A stretch of 36,937 nt of DNA from Entrophospora sp. SA101 (taxonomy: Eukaryota; Glomeromycota; Glomeromycetes; Entrophosporales; Entrophosporaceae), in NCBI GenBank assembly GCA_958430865.1, contig CAUDNR010004599.1, forward strand, positions 8,132 to 45,068. The letters are read 5' to 3'. Every line of letters starts with the position of its first letter. The stretch's first letter is position 1. Shown here in pieces: positions 11,251-21,845 of the stretch. The translations under genes were made by a program, and so were the position numbers. The notes under the pieces were generated by a model. It ran no database searches and was not told the DNA's origin. It saw only the letters and a program-made list of their open reading frames with translations.

Positions 11251-12374
11251 TGGAAACTCTTGGTGATGTAGTATTTTGTTCAAATTTAAGACCATCCTTT
11301 TAAGAAAAATCCCAAGTTCTTTGAAAATAAAATTTTAGAATTAATATTAATGATGAATGTTTGTTACCGATTTTGTCATCTCCCATTTATTTTCAAGTTT
11401 GATAAATAAAAGACTTTATTCTTGGAGGCAAACATTATTTTTTCACTATATCATCTAATAAAAGTTTTTGTAAAATCCAAAATACATATCAATAAAAAAA
11501 TAACGGCAGAAGAATTTTAAACATGAAATTAAATATATAAACTTTATGATTATGCATTAATAAAACCATGTCATTAAACACTTTAAATTGATTCATGAAT
11601 GCTATTATTTTGGTTTATGATGTTATTTAACTAAAAATTAAATTATTAAGATATGAAATTTCTATAATAAACTGATCAGCGTACCATAAAGTGTGTGCTT
11701 ACAGATTCGTCGAAGCTTTCCAGATACAAGAAGGAGGCAGCAAGCAGAACAACTTCGTAAAATAAATTAATTGACGAGCTTTGACATAAAAGCTTGAGAG
11801 TGTAGCTAAAAAGTTAACTGGAACTTGGCCATAAAACGTAAAATAATCGAGTTGACCAAAAAGCTACTTTCGAATATGCAATTCACATCAAAATACTATT
11901 GGGTTAGCCTTTAAACAATCTTTAACCAGACTAAAAAACCGGTCTTTAGGACCGAGACCGGATCAATACAACCCTAATTTACTTTGAGTTTAAACACAAG
12001 AAATGTCACAACGTGGCTACTATAGAGGAATCACAATGCAAATGTTAACCTAGTCACATTTTCCGATTTTTCCCAAGAATATACTAGTACTAGTAAAACA
12101 TGTGGATATCGTAGACTCATCAACAAAAATCTGGTTCTCTTAAAGTATATTTGCAAATCAACTATCGGTAGAAATGTAAAATGACCCCAGAAACTACATA
12201 GATAGGTTACTATTACTCTTTTCTGGGTAAATTTAGTCAATATAAAAAAATTTGAAAGGTTGGAGAAAATTTTGGGTAAATTAATATGGATGGTTTGAAG
12301 GGTTAGAACTTTTGTAAGGTGATAAAATGAGTAAATCGAATACAATCCTCATTTTTGGGTAATATTATCAGGGT
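11251..12374. other. Intergenic with coding debris
   Basis: No intact gene. A short plus-strand stretch at about 11704-11760 reads QIRRSFPDTRRRQQAEQLRK and continues with stops (later KRKIIELTKKLLSN), so it may be an old coding remnant of unknown kind. At about 11940-11965 there is a small CCGGTC...GACCGG hairpin. The minus frame at 12031-12345 is not convincing. Confidence 0.35.
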
Positions 12375-12629
12375 GCAAAATTCCAATTGAAGTTTATTAG
12401 AAAATTTCCGGAAGCAATAGATTTTTCTTTTGGTAGAGGTAGCTCAAGGTATATTTTATAAATGTCAATACTTCCAATGCCTTCTTTGTATAAAATAAAA
12501 AATTATTATTTTGATATTTACAGTTTATAAATAAATGATTTATTAAATCTAGAAGAAACTTCTAATGATATTATTTTTGATGCTGAACTTACTGAACTGA
12601 ATTACGAAAATGAAATGAAAATCAATTGA
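12375..12629 (+). pseudogene. Short coding remnants, unknown family
   Basis: Two coherent plus-strand pieces are separated by a stop and an AT-rich gap. The first, 12375 to about 12461, reads LKFIRKFPEAIDFSFGRGSS. The second, about 12531-12629, reads NLEETSNDIIFDAELTELNY and ends in TGA. The acidic C-terminal style resembles transposon-associated proteins of Rhizophagus, but I cannot name a domain. Too short and broken to encode a working protein. Confidence 0.35.
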
Positions 12630-12782
12630 ATAAAAAATAAAAATCAATGCTCACAAACAAAAATGTTTATCTGAATATAAATGGCACATTGTTGTATTCA
12701 ACATAAAAGAAAAAATCAATTTGCTCAAGAAGGTTTGTAATAGAATTATTTCTAATGTTTAAGAAAGTCAGCAATAAAAATC

Positions 12783-12885
12783 AACCCAATCCAAGGATCT
12801 ACAACGAGGGTGTTAACCTTACCATTTGAGACGTTGATCTTAAGGTTAAACCTCTTACTAGTAATCTACTAATTAAAATTGGGTT
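12783..12885. other. Nested inverted repeat (long hairpin)
   Basis: Three complementary arm pairs are nested. The outer arms are AACCCAAT at 12783-12790 and ATTGGGTT at 12878-12885. The middle arms are GAGG at 12806-12809 and CCTC at 12851-12854. The inner arms are TTAACCTTA at 12813-12821 and TAAGGTTAA at 12841-12849. The segment is also less AT-rich than its flanks. It could be a small structured RNA or the core of a MITE; no target duplication was identified. Confidence 0.45.
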
Positions 12886-14520
12886 ACACATAACCGCCAA
12901 ACCATCCAGACGCCCCTGTTGGAAGGTTGACATGTATAATTGTGATTAATAATAATTATTATTCTTAATGTCAATGATCCACAAGGTGTCAGAATTTGCA
13001 AGTTTAGAATCTAATGGATCAAACCTTATAAGATTCATCTAAAATCAACTAGAAATAAATTATATTATTTAATTAGAATTTGCAAATGATAATAATAATA
13101 ATTTACATATATATATTGCAAATATTTACCCTAAATCTAATCAAGTCAATTAAACAAAATCTTATGTAGCAAAACCAGAAAATCATTTAGAAGGATTTAT
13201 TGAAAAGAGCTTGTGTTTTGGGTAGGTATGGGGAGTTTGGTTTTGTGGAACCTAAAGATGAAAACCACAATTAGCTGCAATTCAATTTTCATATGCTGCA
13301 ACTGTAACCACAGCCACGATCAATTTTTAGATGCTACAATTAATTGAGAAGCAATCTTTAGTGGAACCAGTCAAACAGTTAATGGTGCCAATCTATAATC
13401 TTGATTAATCAATATTCTCTTAATTTCTACAAATGTATTGACTAATGTTAATATTATTTTTTTAAGATCTAAATGAATAAATATATTTATTAGTTACATT
13501 ATTCAATGTTTTAAAAAATTGTGATTTTATACCCATATGCATCTCAGATACAACGGTGCATACATTATGTGGATATTCAAATCTAATTCCGTTTAATTTT
13601 ATATGAATAAGTTGTACTTGGAATAAATGCAATAAATAGTTCAATAAATAATTTACATTAAGCTTTAATATCTATCAGACAAGTGGCAGAGTTTTGGCAG
13701 TTATTAGTAAGCAATCTTAATCCAATCCAATCTAAAATTAAATTTGTAAATACAGACATAGTTTACTTTAATATCCAGAATAAGGGATTTCATGTACATT
13801 CTAACACATTTTTTTTATCTTTGTTATGTCTTTCGCTATTTGCATCACTCGAAATCAAAATTATTTTTTAAAAATTCATGTTTTTGTACCTTTTATATAA
13901 AAAGATACTTTTTATTGAAGAATAAAATGTTGAGTATTGGTGCATATAAGATAGAAAGAATATGCAACTCAGGATATGACTCAGTGAAATAACTTTCATT
14001 TCTTTAAATAAATTCCAGCTGAAATTCCAAAAATAAATGGTTATAATGAATGTTGAAACCATTTTTTAAATCTTAGTATGTTTTTTTTTGATTATTCTTA
14101 ATAGTCGCAGGACATTGCGGATCTACAGGGGGTCAAGTGTCACTCATATATAAAATTAATGATCTTCGTGCATAATTTTATATGTAAAATCGAAGGAAAA
14201 AATCCGATTTAACCAAGATTGTTTCTTGAATTATAAAAAATAAAAATTTATGGAAATCCCTTTATTTTGACATATTTTTTGCCAGGGCAAACAAATAAGA
14301 CTCGAAGAAAATCTTAACATGAAGTTGGTCTACCCGTTTTATAAGTTCTATAATAATAAATTAAGAAATTGGATAGATGTACACAATTTCAATCTTTGGA
14401 CTTAATTTTTTTTACATAACAATAAGCATAATAGTTAAGTTCTAATTTCCAAACATTATTTTTAAATTGCATAAATTTGTTTATAGAAAAGTATTAACAT
14501 AGCTTCAAATTTTGCTTTTT
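12886..14520. other. Intergenic, no supported gene
   Basis: Several short open frames (13462-13644 on minus; 13683-13871, 13792-13992 on plus; 13868-14062 on minus) overlap one another and are low in complexity. No domain, splice structure or homologous block was found. Treated as AT-rich intergenic DNA. Confidence 0.4.
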
Positions 14521-14527
14521 TAAACGA

Positions 14528-14840
14528 ATATGAATTCGCGTAACAGATCTTGATTATTAATATTAATATTAGTTATTTTAAAGATTATTTTTATACTATT
14601 ATTAATTTTTTTTACCAATTAGTGTAATGAAACATTTTGATACAACTCCATATTAATATATATATATTATTATTATTATATTATTATATCTCAATTTAGG
14701 TAAACAAATTTATTAACATGGTGATATTTATTTAATATTTTCAAATTTGCACAAAAATGGATTCGCGTAACAGACTCTTTTCAAGGATGGCGGGTAATTA
14801 TTTTTAAAGATTAATTTTCATACTATCACTATTTTTTTTT
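14528..14840. repeat. Two diverged direct repeats with an ATTCGCGTAACAGA motif
   Basis: The segment at about 14528-14620 and the one at about 14758-14840 share, in order, ATTCGCGTAACAGA, TTATTTTAAAGATTA, ATACTAT and a T-run, with different sequence between. This is an old local duplication. Related CGTGTAACA/CGTGTTACC motifs occur at 1003, 4764, 22557 and 34053. Confidence 0.5.
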
Positions 14841-15760
14841 CTATTATTTATATTTTTTATATATATTTTTAGAAATGTAATGATTAAATTAAATGGTATT
14901 TATTTATTAGTGACATTAGTAGGATCTGATGGAGATAAGTTAAAAGAAAAGAAAATAATAAATAAATAATGTATATATGTAAAATTTTGAGTTATAATCA
15001 TATCAATTGAACAAAAGATGAAAATTATTTCAAGATTACAAGCATTGATGTTACTACTATTATTAAAAGGTATGTATGATTATATTAATTTCTTTTTCCA
15101 AAGGTTAAACTAGCAGTGTACAATCGTTACGCGGCCATTTTTTATTTTTTATTTTTAGAATATAGAAATTATTTGTATTTGATAGAAAATTCAACAACAA
15201 AATATTCTAATTGATATTCCTTAATAACAATATACTATTAATAATAAATTATTAAAGGATATGTATGCAATGTTGCATCAACTATTAATTATTGATTACT
15301 TTTTTTATTTTTTTATCTTTTCAATTATTATTATTATTATTAAAATTTTTTGATGGATAATGTAATGACAAAATAATTCTGGTGCAGACTTCTCCAAAGA
15401 ATGCATTTTAAAATAAAAATTATGGAAACATTCATGTATTTCTTATATAATTGGTATGTGATTATTATTGTTATTGATTTTTTCTATATATTTTAGAAAA
15501 GGAATATGATTAAAGATGTTATATTAATATGTATTATGGATTATTATTTATTAATAATATGTAAAAATAACTTCATGAGTAAAAAAAAACTAGATGATTC
15601 TAATGGCAATTAAAATATTTGTTATTTATTATCATATATATATAAGAAAAGGAGAATAAATATTTTCAATATTGGTATATTATTATTCAATTTAATTTAA
15701 TTACCAAATCATTTGGAATAAGTTAAATATTAATATTAACAAAATATATTTATATTGGAC
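14841..15760. other. Very AT-rich intergenic region
   Basis: A/T-rich with ATT and TATA runs and no credible frame on either strand. The motif GTTACGCGG near 15126 is the reverse-complement type of the motif at 14531. Nothing else was recognised. Confidence 0.5.
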
Positions 15761-15829
15761 AAGTTATAATGATGATGATAATAATAATAATATTTATTTA
15801 TTTATTTTTTTATTGCCATTACCACTTTA

Positions 15830-16310
15830 AAATCCATGGCATTATCACCACCACCACAATTACTACTACCACTACCACTACCACTACCACTACCACTACC
15901 ACTACCACTACCACTGCCACTGCCACTGCCACTGCTAATGCCACTGCCACCATCATTACCACCACCACCATTATTGCTACCACCATTATTATTGTTGCCA
16001 CTACCACCACTACCAACACTACCAACAACACCAGCATTACCACCACTGCCACTATCACTACCAACAACACCAACATTACCACCACTGCCACTATCACCAC
16101 CACCACCACCACCATCATTTTCCTCCTCCTCCACCTTCTCTTCATTGATGACTGTGTCATCATCATCATCATCATCGTCATCATTATAATAATTATAATA
16201 ATAATAAGTATTATTATTATATTATCACCACTATTATGATAGTAATAGTCTGGTGGTGATTGCTGCTGTTGCTGCTGTGGCTATTTCTGCTGCTGCTGCC
16301 ACCGATTGTT
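15830..16310. repeat. CCA/CCACTA minisatellite block with a strand-composition switch
   Basis: From about 15845 to 16135 the plus strand is built of CCA, CCACTA and CCACTGCCACTG units with ACCAACACCA variants. Then follow TCATCA units (about 16155-16185), an ATAATA tract (16186-16210) and, from about 16250, the opposite composition (TGGTGG, then TGCTGC and CTGCTG units to about 16300). Because the units contain no stops, several frames on both strands stay open (poly-Thr, poly-Pro/Leu, poly-Gly/Ser and poly-Val/Met). These are composition artefacts, not overlapping genes. Confidence 0.85.
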
Positions 16311-16772
16311 TCGGAGGACATTTCTCAATGTTTTATTATTTCTATTATATTTCATTTTAAAAATTTAAAAATTTTAATTAAGGAATTTTAGATTCGCGCC
16401 GATCACCTGACTTAAATATAATATCAATATAAAATATCTCATTCATTCTGTTATGCCATTGCTTTCAAAATTTTCAAAATTTTCAAAATTGTTATAATTA
16501 TTTAGAACATCTCAAACATTGTTTTTTTTTTTGATATCTTCTACCAAACTGGTAATCGTAATACTGACATATACTAGAGAAGTGGATAAGGCTTAGTGGG
16601 AAGCTTGTTGTGATGGACATATTGCATAACAAAGCATACCTGAGCAGATTAATCCAACTGTTTCTAATTTTCTTTTCACTTCAAAATCAACAGGTTATAA
16701 AATGTATCTTTATAATTTTAGTGCCATTTTCTCCTTTGTAAAGTTTTTCAACTTCCCCATATTCATATTCCA
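16311..16772. other. Intergenic
   Basis: No gene seen. Contains a triplicated TTTTCAAAA run near 16467-16489. On the minus strand, coding-like text without a clean frame (GKLKNFTKEKMALKL) continues beyond the stop of the gene at 16773. Confidence 0.35.
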
Positions 16773-17194
16773 TCAAGTTATATAGAAGGTCACTTCACCT
16801 CCCCATTTACTTCCTATGGTACAGTATTCATTTTTCTTGAGAAGGTTGCCAGGCTGGCAGACTCTCATCTATTGCAAAATAAATAAATTAGTTCAAAAGT
16901 TTTTGTATAATTATTATTTAAATGCTCATTTATCTTGAATTACTTACATCTTCACCTCTAAACTTTTTTAAATTTATTTTCAAATAGAATGTTATTCCTC
17001 TAAGAAAACAGAAAGAAATCAAAATTTTAAACAATAAATAATGTTAAGATTTATATTAAGTGATTTATAAAAAGAAACTATAGTTTGAACTAATGGTTTG
17101 CAAACATAATACTTACCCTCATGTTCCTAATATATCTGCCTTTAGCTTCTTCTTTTTCGGGCATTGTTTTTATAGAGAAATTACGAAACCCCAT
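16773..17194 (-). pseudogene. Possible three-exon small gene, frame off by one
   Basis: An ATG at 17194 opens exon 1 (17194-17117; MGFRNFSIK, then MPEKEEAKGRYIRNMR), followed by a perfect GTAAGT donor. An acceptor TTTTCTTAG precedes exon 2 (16999-16948), which reads coherently as GITFYLKINLKKFRGED and ends at another GTAAGT. An acceptor TTGCAATAG precedes exon 3 (16868-16773; MRVCQPGNLLKKNEYCTIGS, then KWGGEVTFYIT) ending in TGA. Exons 2 and 3 join in phase. Exon 1 to exon 2 is off by one base with the only visible acceptor, which would give a stop after 13 codons. So the locus is either a pseudogene with one indel, a gene with an unseen splice choice, or a chance arrangement. The protein family is not recognised. 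Confidence 0.35.
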
Positions 17195-17445
17195 TTTTTT
17201 GGAATGAGACGAAGGATCTAAGACAAGGGTAAGGTAATCAATCACAAAATCAGGTGACTAATATTTTCTGCTATTTCTGCGGCTTTCTGCTTAACGCCGA
17301 AGATCGTTATCCCTATTACAGAAAAAAGATATTAATATTATAGTAACCATTTTAGTGAGTGCGTAGGCTTTGCAGATAAATTAATTAAAACTTTCCCAAG
17401 GAGTAAAGTAGTAACAGTAACAATTATCGAAATTATATAAAAAAA

Positions 17446-19437
17446 ATGGATTTTGAAAAACTCATACAAGAAAAAAATGTTTTGAATTTTTTTATATTAA
17501 TTTTGTGTCTTTTTCTTCCAGCTTATTTTGTTTTTTATTCTTATTTTCATTATAAATCAAAAAATAAAGATGAATTATCATCATCGGGTGGATTTATTCC
17601 TTATCTACGTAAATTACATTCAACTCAAGGTCATGTAGTAAAGCCTGAAGGACCACTTTTTGAGAATACTATTTCTGTGACAGATCCTCGGATTATAAAA
17701 TCAACATTATCAATAGGTGATAGGCCTAATTTTTTGTTCAAATTTTTGGAACCAATGTTTGGGCAAGATAATTTTCAAATATTTGAAGCTGATAGAGCCG
17801 CCAAATTTCGTGAATTGATTGGGCCAGCTTTAGGACATGAAGGTTATAAATATATTTATAAATAAGTATACTATATCTTTGATTACAATATATATATTCA
17901 TTTGTTATTATTGTTATTATTATTAAATTAGTTATGTTGACAAAATATAATCAAATGAGAGACATTGGGGTTGAATTGATTAGTCAATGGGAAAAAATCT
18001 TGAATTCAGATAAAGATGCCATATTTAGAATGCAAGATGAATTGCTTGAGTTTTCTTTACGGGCAACAATGAGGGCAATCATAAGGTAGGTAACAAGAGG
18101 AAAAAATCACACTTATAAACATTGTATATGATTTTTTTTTTTTTTTTTTTTTTACAAATAATCTCAATAATAGTATAGATAAACCACAAGATCTTGATTT
18201 AAAAGCATTCAAACATGCATATGATATTGCATTAAGTGGTTTATTTGATAAACAATTTGGTATGCTGGAAGCATCACGTGAAGAAGAATTTCAAAATTCT
18301 ATTAATTATTTACAAGAAACTTTAAAGAATCTAATTTCTAAAAGAAGAGGAAGGACTAATGTTAATGGTGGTGAAGATGTATTGGTAAAAGATATGCTTG
18401 ACATTTTGGTATTAGCAATTGATCCTGAGACAAATAATCCTTATACTGATGAAATGGTAATTATTTATTTATATTATAATTATTACTTATTATTTGATTA
18501 GTATTTAACATCTAATATTTTTTATTGTTGCATTAGATAAATATGTTTATTAGTATATTTGTTGTTGCTGGATATCATACAACTGGTATAGCAATTTCTT
18601 GGACTATATTTGAATTAACACAAAATCTTGAAATTCAAAAAAAACTTCAGGAAGAAATTGATCAAGTGTTAAAATGTCATTTACCCACATTTGAAGGTAA
18701 CCAATCATCATAATAGTAGTGCCTTCACATGCACCAATTTTTGATAGGATTAAAATTTTGGTTAGATTAAAAATCAATCTGTAATCAATTTTAAAAGTAA
18801 ATCATATTCTAACTCTGTAACCAAGTTTTAATCTCATCTGAAAATTGACATATGTGAAGGTACATAATAATATTCATATATTATTTAACATTTATTGCAA
18901 AGGTTAACATATAATTATTTTTAAGATTTATCAAAAATGGATTACTTGACTCAAGTTGTTAAAGAATCTTTGAGAGTTCATCCACCTGGAGCATTTTGTG
19001 CACGCTTCTTAAAATCAGATATGAATGTTGAAAAAATTACAACAACAACAAAATCTTCATTGTCATCTTCATCAATTGAACCTCACAATATTGATAATAG
19101 TCTTTTATTAAAATCAAATACGACCATCTTATATCCAATTCCATTGTTACATGAAAACCCAAACTTTTTTGAAAATCCATTGGAATTCAAACCATCAAGA
19201 TTTGCCACCACCACCAAAACTATTAAACCATCAACTTATTGTCCATTTGGCTTTGGTGCTAGAATTTGCCCAGCTGAAAGACTTGCATTGTTAGATGTCA
19301 AAATGATGATTTGTCTTATCTTCCAAAAATTCAATGTTGAATTAGCAATGAATTTAAATGATGTTCAGAAAGAAGAAAGATTAGTTGTTATGGCTAAAAA
19401 TGATATAATGGTAAAATTAACTTTAAGGAATAGATAA
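17446..19437 (+). CDS. Cytochrome P450 monooxygenase
   Basis: Five exons (17446-17842, 17932-18085, 18174-18456, 18537-18696, 18926-19437) join in phase to 1506 nt, a 501-residue protein of normal P450 length. An N-terminal membrane anchor lies at about residues 15-36 (FFILILCLFLPAYFVF), placing it on the ER membrane facing the cytosol. The K-helix ExxR is KESLR (Glu345, Arg348). The PERF-type motif is KPSRF. The haem-binding loop is FGFGARICPA with Cys446 as the thiolate ligand. The I-helix motif is AGYHTTG (residues 289-295), with His292 where most P450s carry Asp or Glu. It should use O2 and electrons from a P450 reductase to oxidise an unknown, probably lipid or sterol-like, substrate. 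The intron 1 donor (AAG|GTTATA) is weak but gives the correct frame; the others are standard. Intron 2 has a T-homopolymer and intron 4 carries a MITE. Confidence 0.9.
18719..18863. mobile_element. 145-bp MITE in intron 4 of the P450 gene
   Basis: The ends form terminal inverted repeats of about 46 bp at roughly 80 percent identity by eye. The left end reads GTGCCTTCACATG and the right end, reversed, GTACCTTCACATA; the inner arms carry GATTAAAATTTTGGTTA and GATTAAAACTTGGTTA. Flanking 9-mers ATAATAGTA (18710-18718) and ATAATAATA (18864-18872) match in 8 of 9 positions and look like a target-site duplication. A 9-bp duplication with long inverted repeats suits Mutator-type elements (inference). 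There is no coding capacity, so it is non-autonomous. Confidence 0.75.
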
Positions 19438-19567
19438 TATTATTCTTATCATTATTACTATTATGATTACTTTGATGTAAAATATGATTAATCATCAATA
19501 ACTTTATATTATTACAATTATAAATATAAATAAATAAAATCAATTTATTTTTTTTCATTAATCAAAT

Positions 19568-19684
19568 TTATTTATATACAGATATTTCACATGCACATTC
19601 TCTACAAAGTCTTGTGATTTTCCCATTATCATTGACTTTTATAATATTTCCCAAGCAAACCAGTTTTTTATCAAACAAGAGGAC
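19568..19684 (-). pseudogene. Possible last-exon fragment on the minus strand
   Basis: On the minus strand an acceptor-like CTCCTAG at 19691-19685 precedes a 39-codon open segment (VLLFDKKLVCLGNIIKVNDN, then a Cys-rich LCRECACEISVYK) closed by TAA at 19568-19570. It is convergent with the P450 gene and partly antisense to the plus-strand remnant that starts near 19660. No upstream exon was found. It may be an orphan exon or chance. Confidence 0.25.
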
Positions 19685-19810
19685 CTAGGAGAGTAAAAAC
19701 CACAGATGAAGAAGGGAAAGAGGTAAGTGAAAAGATTGTTTTCACTAGAATCATCAAGATGATGGCCAAAATCTTTTATGAAAAAGAATGTTCAAATAAA
19801 GAAGGTCCTA

Positions 19811-20349
19811 CAGCATGTTTCAAAAAAAAATGGCACACACAAAAAATTGTATACTGCAACAATTATCCAAGATAAATAAATAAAATTATGTTCATTTAAA
19901 AGCCTACTGAATACTTTATTAAATAAAAAAAAAAATTTAATAAGAAATTCTATCCCTATTTTTTTTTAAGACCAATTCGCATCTCTGTTTCATAGAGATA
20001 ATAATATTTTTGACTGTTTCCTGAGGAATTTTTCCCATTCTTCAACCATAAATTCTTCAATTTGTCAACATTCCTTGGCATTCTTTTTTCAACATTATTT
20101 TTCATGATATACCACATGTTCTCAATGGGTTAAGGTCAGGACTGTTGGATGGCCAGTCCATTGCATGAATTCTTTTTTTGTCAATAAAAGTTTTTGCAAC
20201 AATATGTGTATCAAAAAACACGTTTTCATGATGTGGTTATCACATAAACAAGTTATCCAACCATTTTGATCATGTGAAAAAATTTTTTTATTTCAAAACT
20301 TTTCAAAATGAATTTACATTATGCATGCCATTTTTTTTGAAACACACTG
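19811..20349 (-). mobile_element. Tc1/mariner relic A: catalytic-domain fragment with inverted ends
   Basis: The ends are inverted repeats of about 25 bp (CAGCATGTTTCAAAAAAAAA on the left; reversed right end CAGTGTGTTTCAAAAAAAAT, then GGCA) flanked by TA on both sides (19809-19810 and 20350-20351), the target-site signature of Tc1/mariner. On the minus strand the interior encodes the C-terminal catalytic part of a DDE transposase: HENVFFDTHIVAKTFIDKK, then HAMDWPSNSPDLNP and, after a one-base deletion, IENMWYIMKNNVEKRMPRN. The DWPxxSPDLNPIEN block around the third acidic residue is diagnostic. A shifted frame upstream preserves CDNHIMK, matching the second-Asp region. The N-terminal DNA-binding half is missing. 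The element is inactive. Confidence 0.8.
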
Positions 20350-20497
20350 TATATATATGATTTTGATGAAATACAACAATTGCTCCAAGAATAGAACCAA
20401 GCTTGAAGGGGTTTTTGACCAACTCTATTTAGCAGCCCATCCATTTGAATCTAATGAACAAACAATGAACCATATGAAGAGATTATTGGTGTTCATA

Positions 20498-21274
20498 CAC
20501 TGCCCTCCAAAAAGTATTCAGATGATGTTTTTTGATAATTATGCAAAATGCCACATAACAAAAGTGCATAAAATTTATGTCATAGTGTGGCTTAGGTTTT
20601 GGAGAACCTATGTGAAAAATCTCGTTATTTTTATCATTCTTTTATGATTTTTAGTTAAAAAAAACAAACACTGGTCAATATTTATTTTATTTTATGATGA
20701 TCATTTTATTTTTTTTTAAATTTTTGGCATTCTCATAATGTTTGATAGTGTCATGAACTGTAGACTTTGGAATATTAAGTGTGTTTGCGATTTTTGCAAG
20801 AGAACTACCAGCTATTCTTAGACCTAAAATTTTCCTTGCTCAGCTTCAGTTAATCCTGAATTTTTTGCCATTTTTAAAAATCAAAAAAAAATTGTGAAAT
20901 TTTTTTGATCTAATCAATTTTATTGGTATCAGTTTATTTTTAATAACAAAACTCACATGTGACAGGAACATAAAGTTTTAGTCGTTTATTTATGAGGACC
21001 TAAACTACAAACTATTAAATTTTTATTGAATTTTATAATATAAAATTTTGAGAAACATAAAATTATTAAAAATTCACAAAGATAATCCTCGCGATTTATT
21101 TGGTGTTTTGTTTTTTTAACTAAAAATCGTAAAAGAAAGATAGTAAAATGAAAATTTATATGTAGAGTCGCCAAAACCTAAGCCATATATGGTATAAATT
21201 TTATGTACATTCGTTATGTGGCATCTTGTGTAATTATCAAAAAACATCATCCAAATACTTTTTGGAGGGCAGTG
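20498..21274 (-). mobile_element. Tc1/mariner relic B: long inverted repeats, N-terminal domain only
   Basis: This element has TA flanks (20496-20497 and 21275-21276) and long terminal inverted repeats that begin CACTGCCCTCCAAAAAGTAT. The first 105 bp (20498-20602 against 21171-21274) pair well, and similarity continues to about 175 bp through ATGATTTTTAGTTAAAAAAA-type sequence. The interior, on the minus strand, starts with ATG at 20871 and encodes a helix-turn-helix: MAKNSGLTEAEQGK, then (after a one-base deletion) AGSSLAKIANTLNIPKSTVH, the transposase DNA-binding domain. The catalytic domain is absent, so it is an internally deleted derivative. Its ends differ from those of relic A, so the two represent different Tc1/mariner families. 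Confidence 0.85.
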
Positions 21275-21664
21275 TAATGTTATCTTCTTGCTTCATTAAA
21301 TAATACAAAAATTAACTCTTTTAAGTTTGACCTTGCATTCTATTTAGATTCAGTAGGTACAAGTCTTGGAGCAACCATAACATCAAGAGCAGTAGATCAT
21401 AAAAAGAAGCAAGTTGCAGATGAACATGAGAAATATGTATATAATACACTTACAAAACATTCAAAAAGTGCATTCATGTTGAATGTTGATGATTATCATA
21501 GACTCATATCCAGAGACAATCTGATACTACCACCATATCAAGCACGAAATCAGTATCCTTTGATTACTAAAACTTTGTTACTTCTAGGAAACCACCTACA
21601 AACATTTTTTGCAATTACATATATTGTGATTAAGGTTGTGGGCGAAGCTCCCCCAGAAATCAAT

Positions 21665-21845
21665 TGACAGAGTTTTGACAGGTTACACATTAATTATTTA
21701 TTAGAGTTTTGGCAGAGTTTCACATTTAGGGGTTTGTCAATTGCCAGAGTTTTGTCAATTGTCAGAGGTTTGACAAGGTATATACTAATAGTTTATTAAA
21801 GTTTCAACAGAGTTTTGACAGTCACTAAGAGGTTTCAGCAGGCAA
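21665..21845. repeat. Degenerate CAGAGTTTTGACA minisatellite
   Basis: Variants of CAGAGTTTTGACA, CAGAGTTTTGTCAATTG and CAGAGGTTTGACA recur at least six times in about 180 bp with irregular spacing. They interrupt the coding remnant directly after the TGA at 21665-21667. A local repeat expansion of unknown role. Confidence 0.6.

Noticed and set aside
15769..16239. Long overlapping open frames on both strands (poly-Thr, poly-Pro/Leu, poly-Gly/Ser, poly-Val)
   Set aside because: They are translations of CCA/CCACTA/TCA simple repeats that lack stops in several frames. No start context or domain.
16395..17256. Possible inverted ends TCACCTGA / TCAGGTGA enclosing 0.86 kb
   Set aside because: Only eight bases match, with no supporting flanking duplication; likely chance, and the candidate gene at 16773-17194 lies inside.
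20986..21174. 62-codon minus frame inside Tc1 relic B
   Set aside because: Lies mostly in the inverted-repeat and AT-rich interior of the element; unrelated to the transposase frame.
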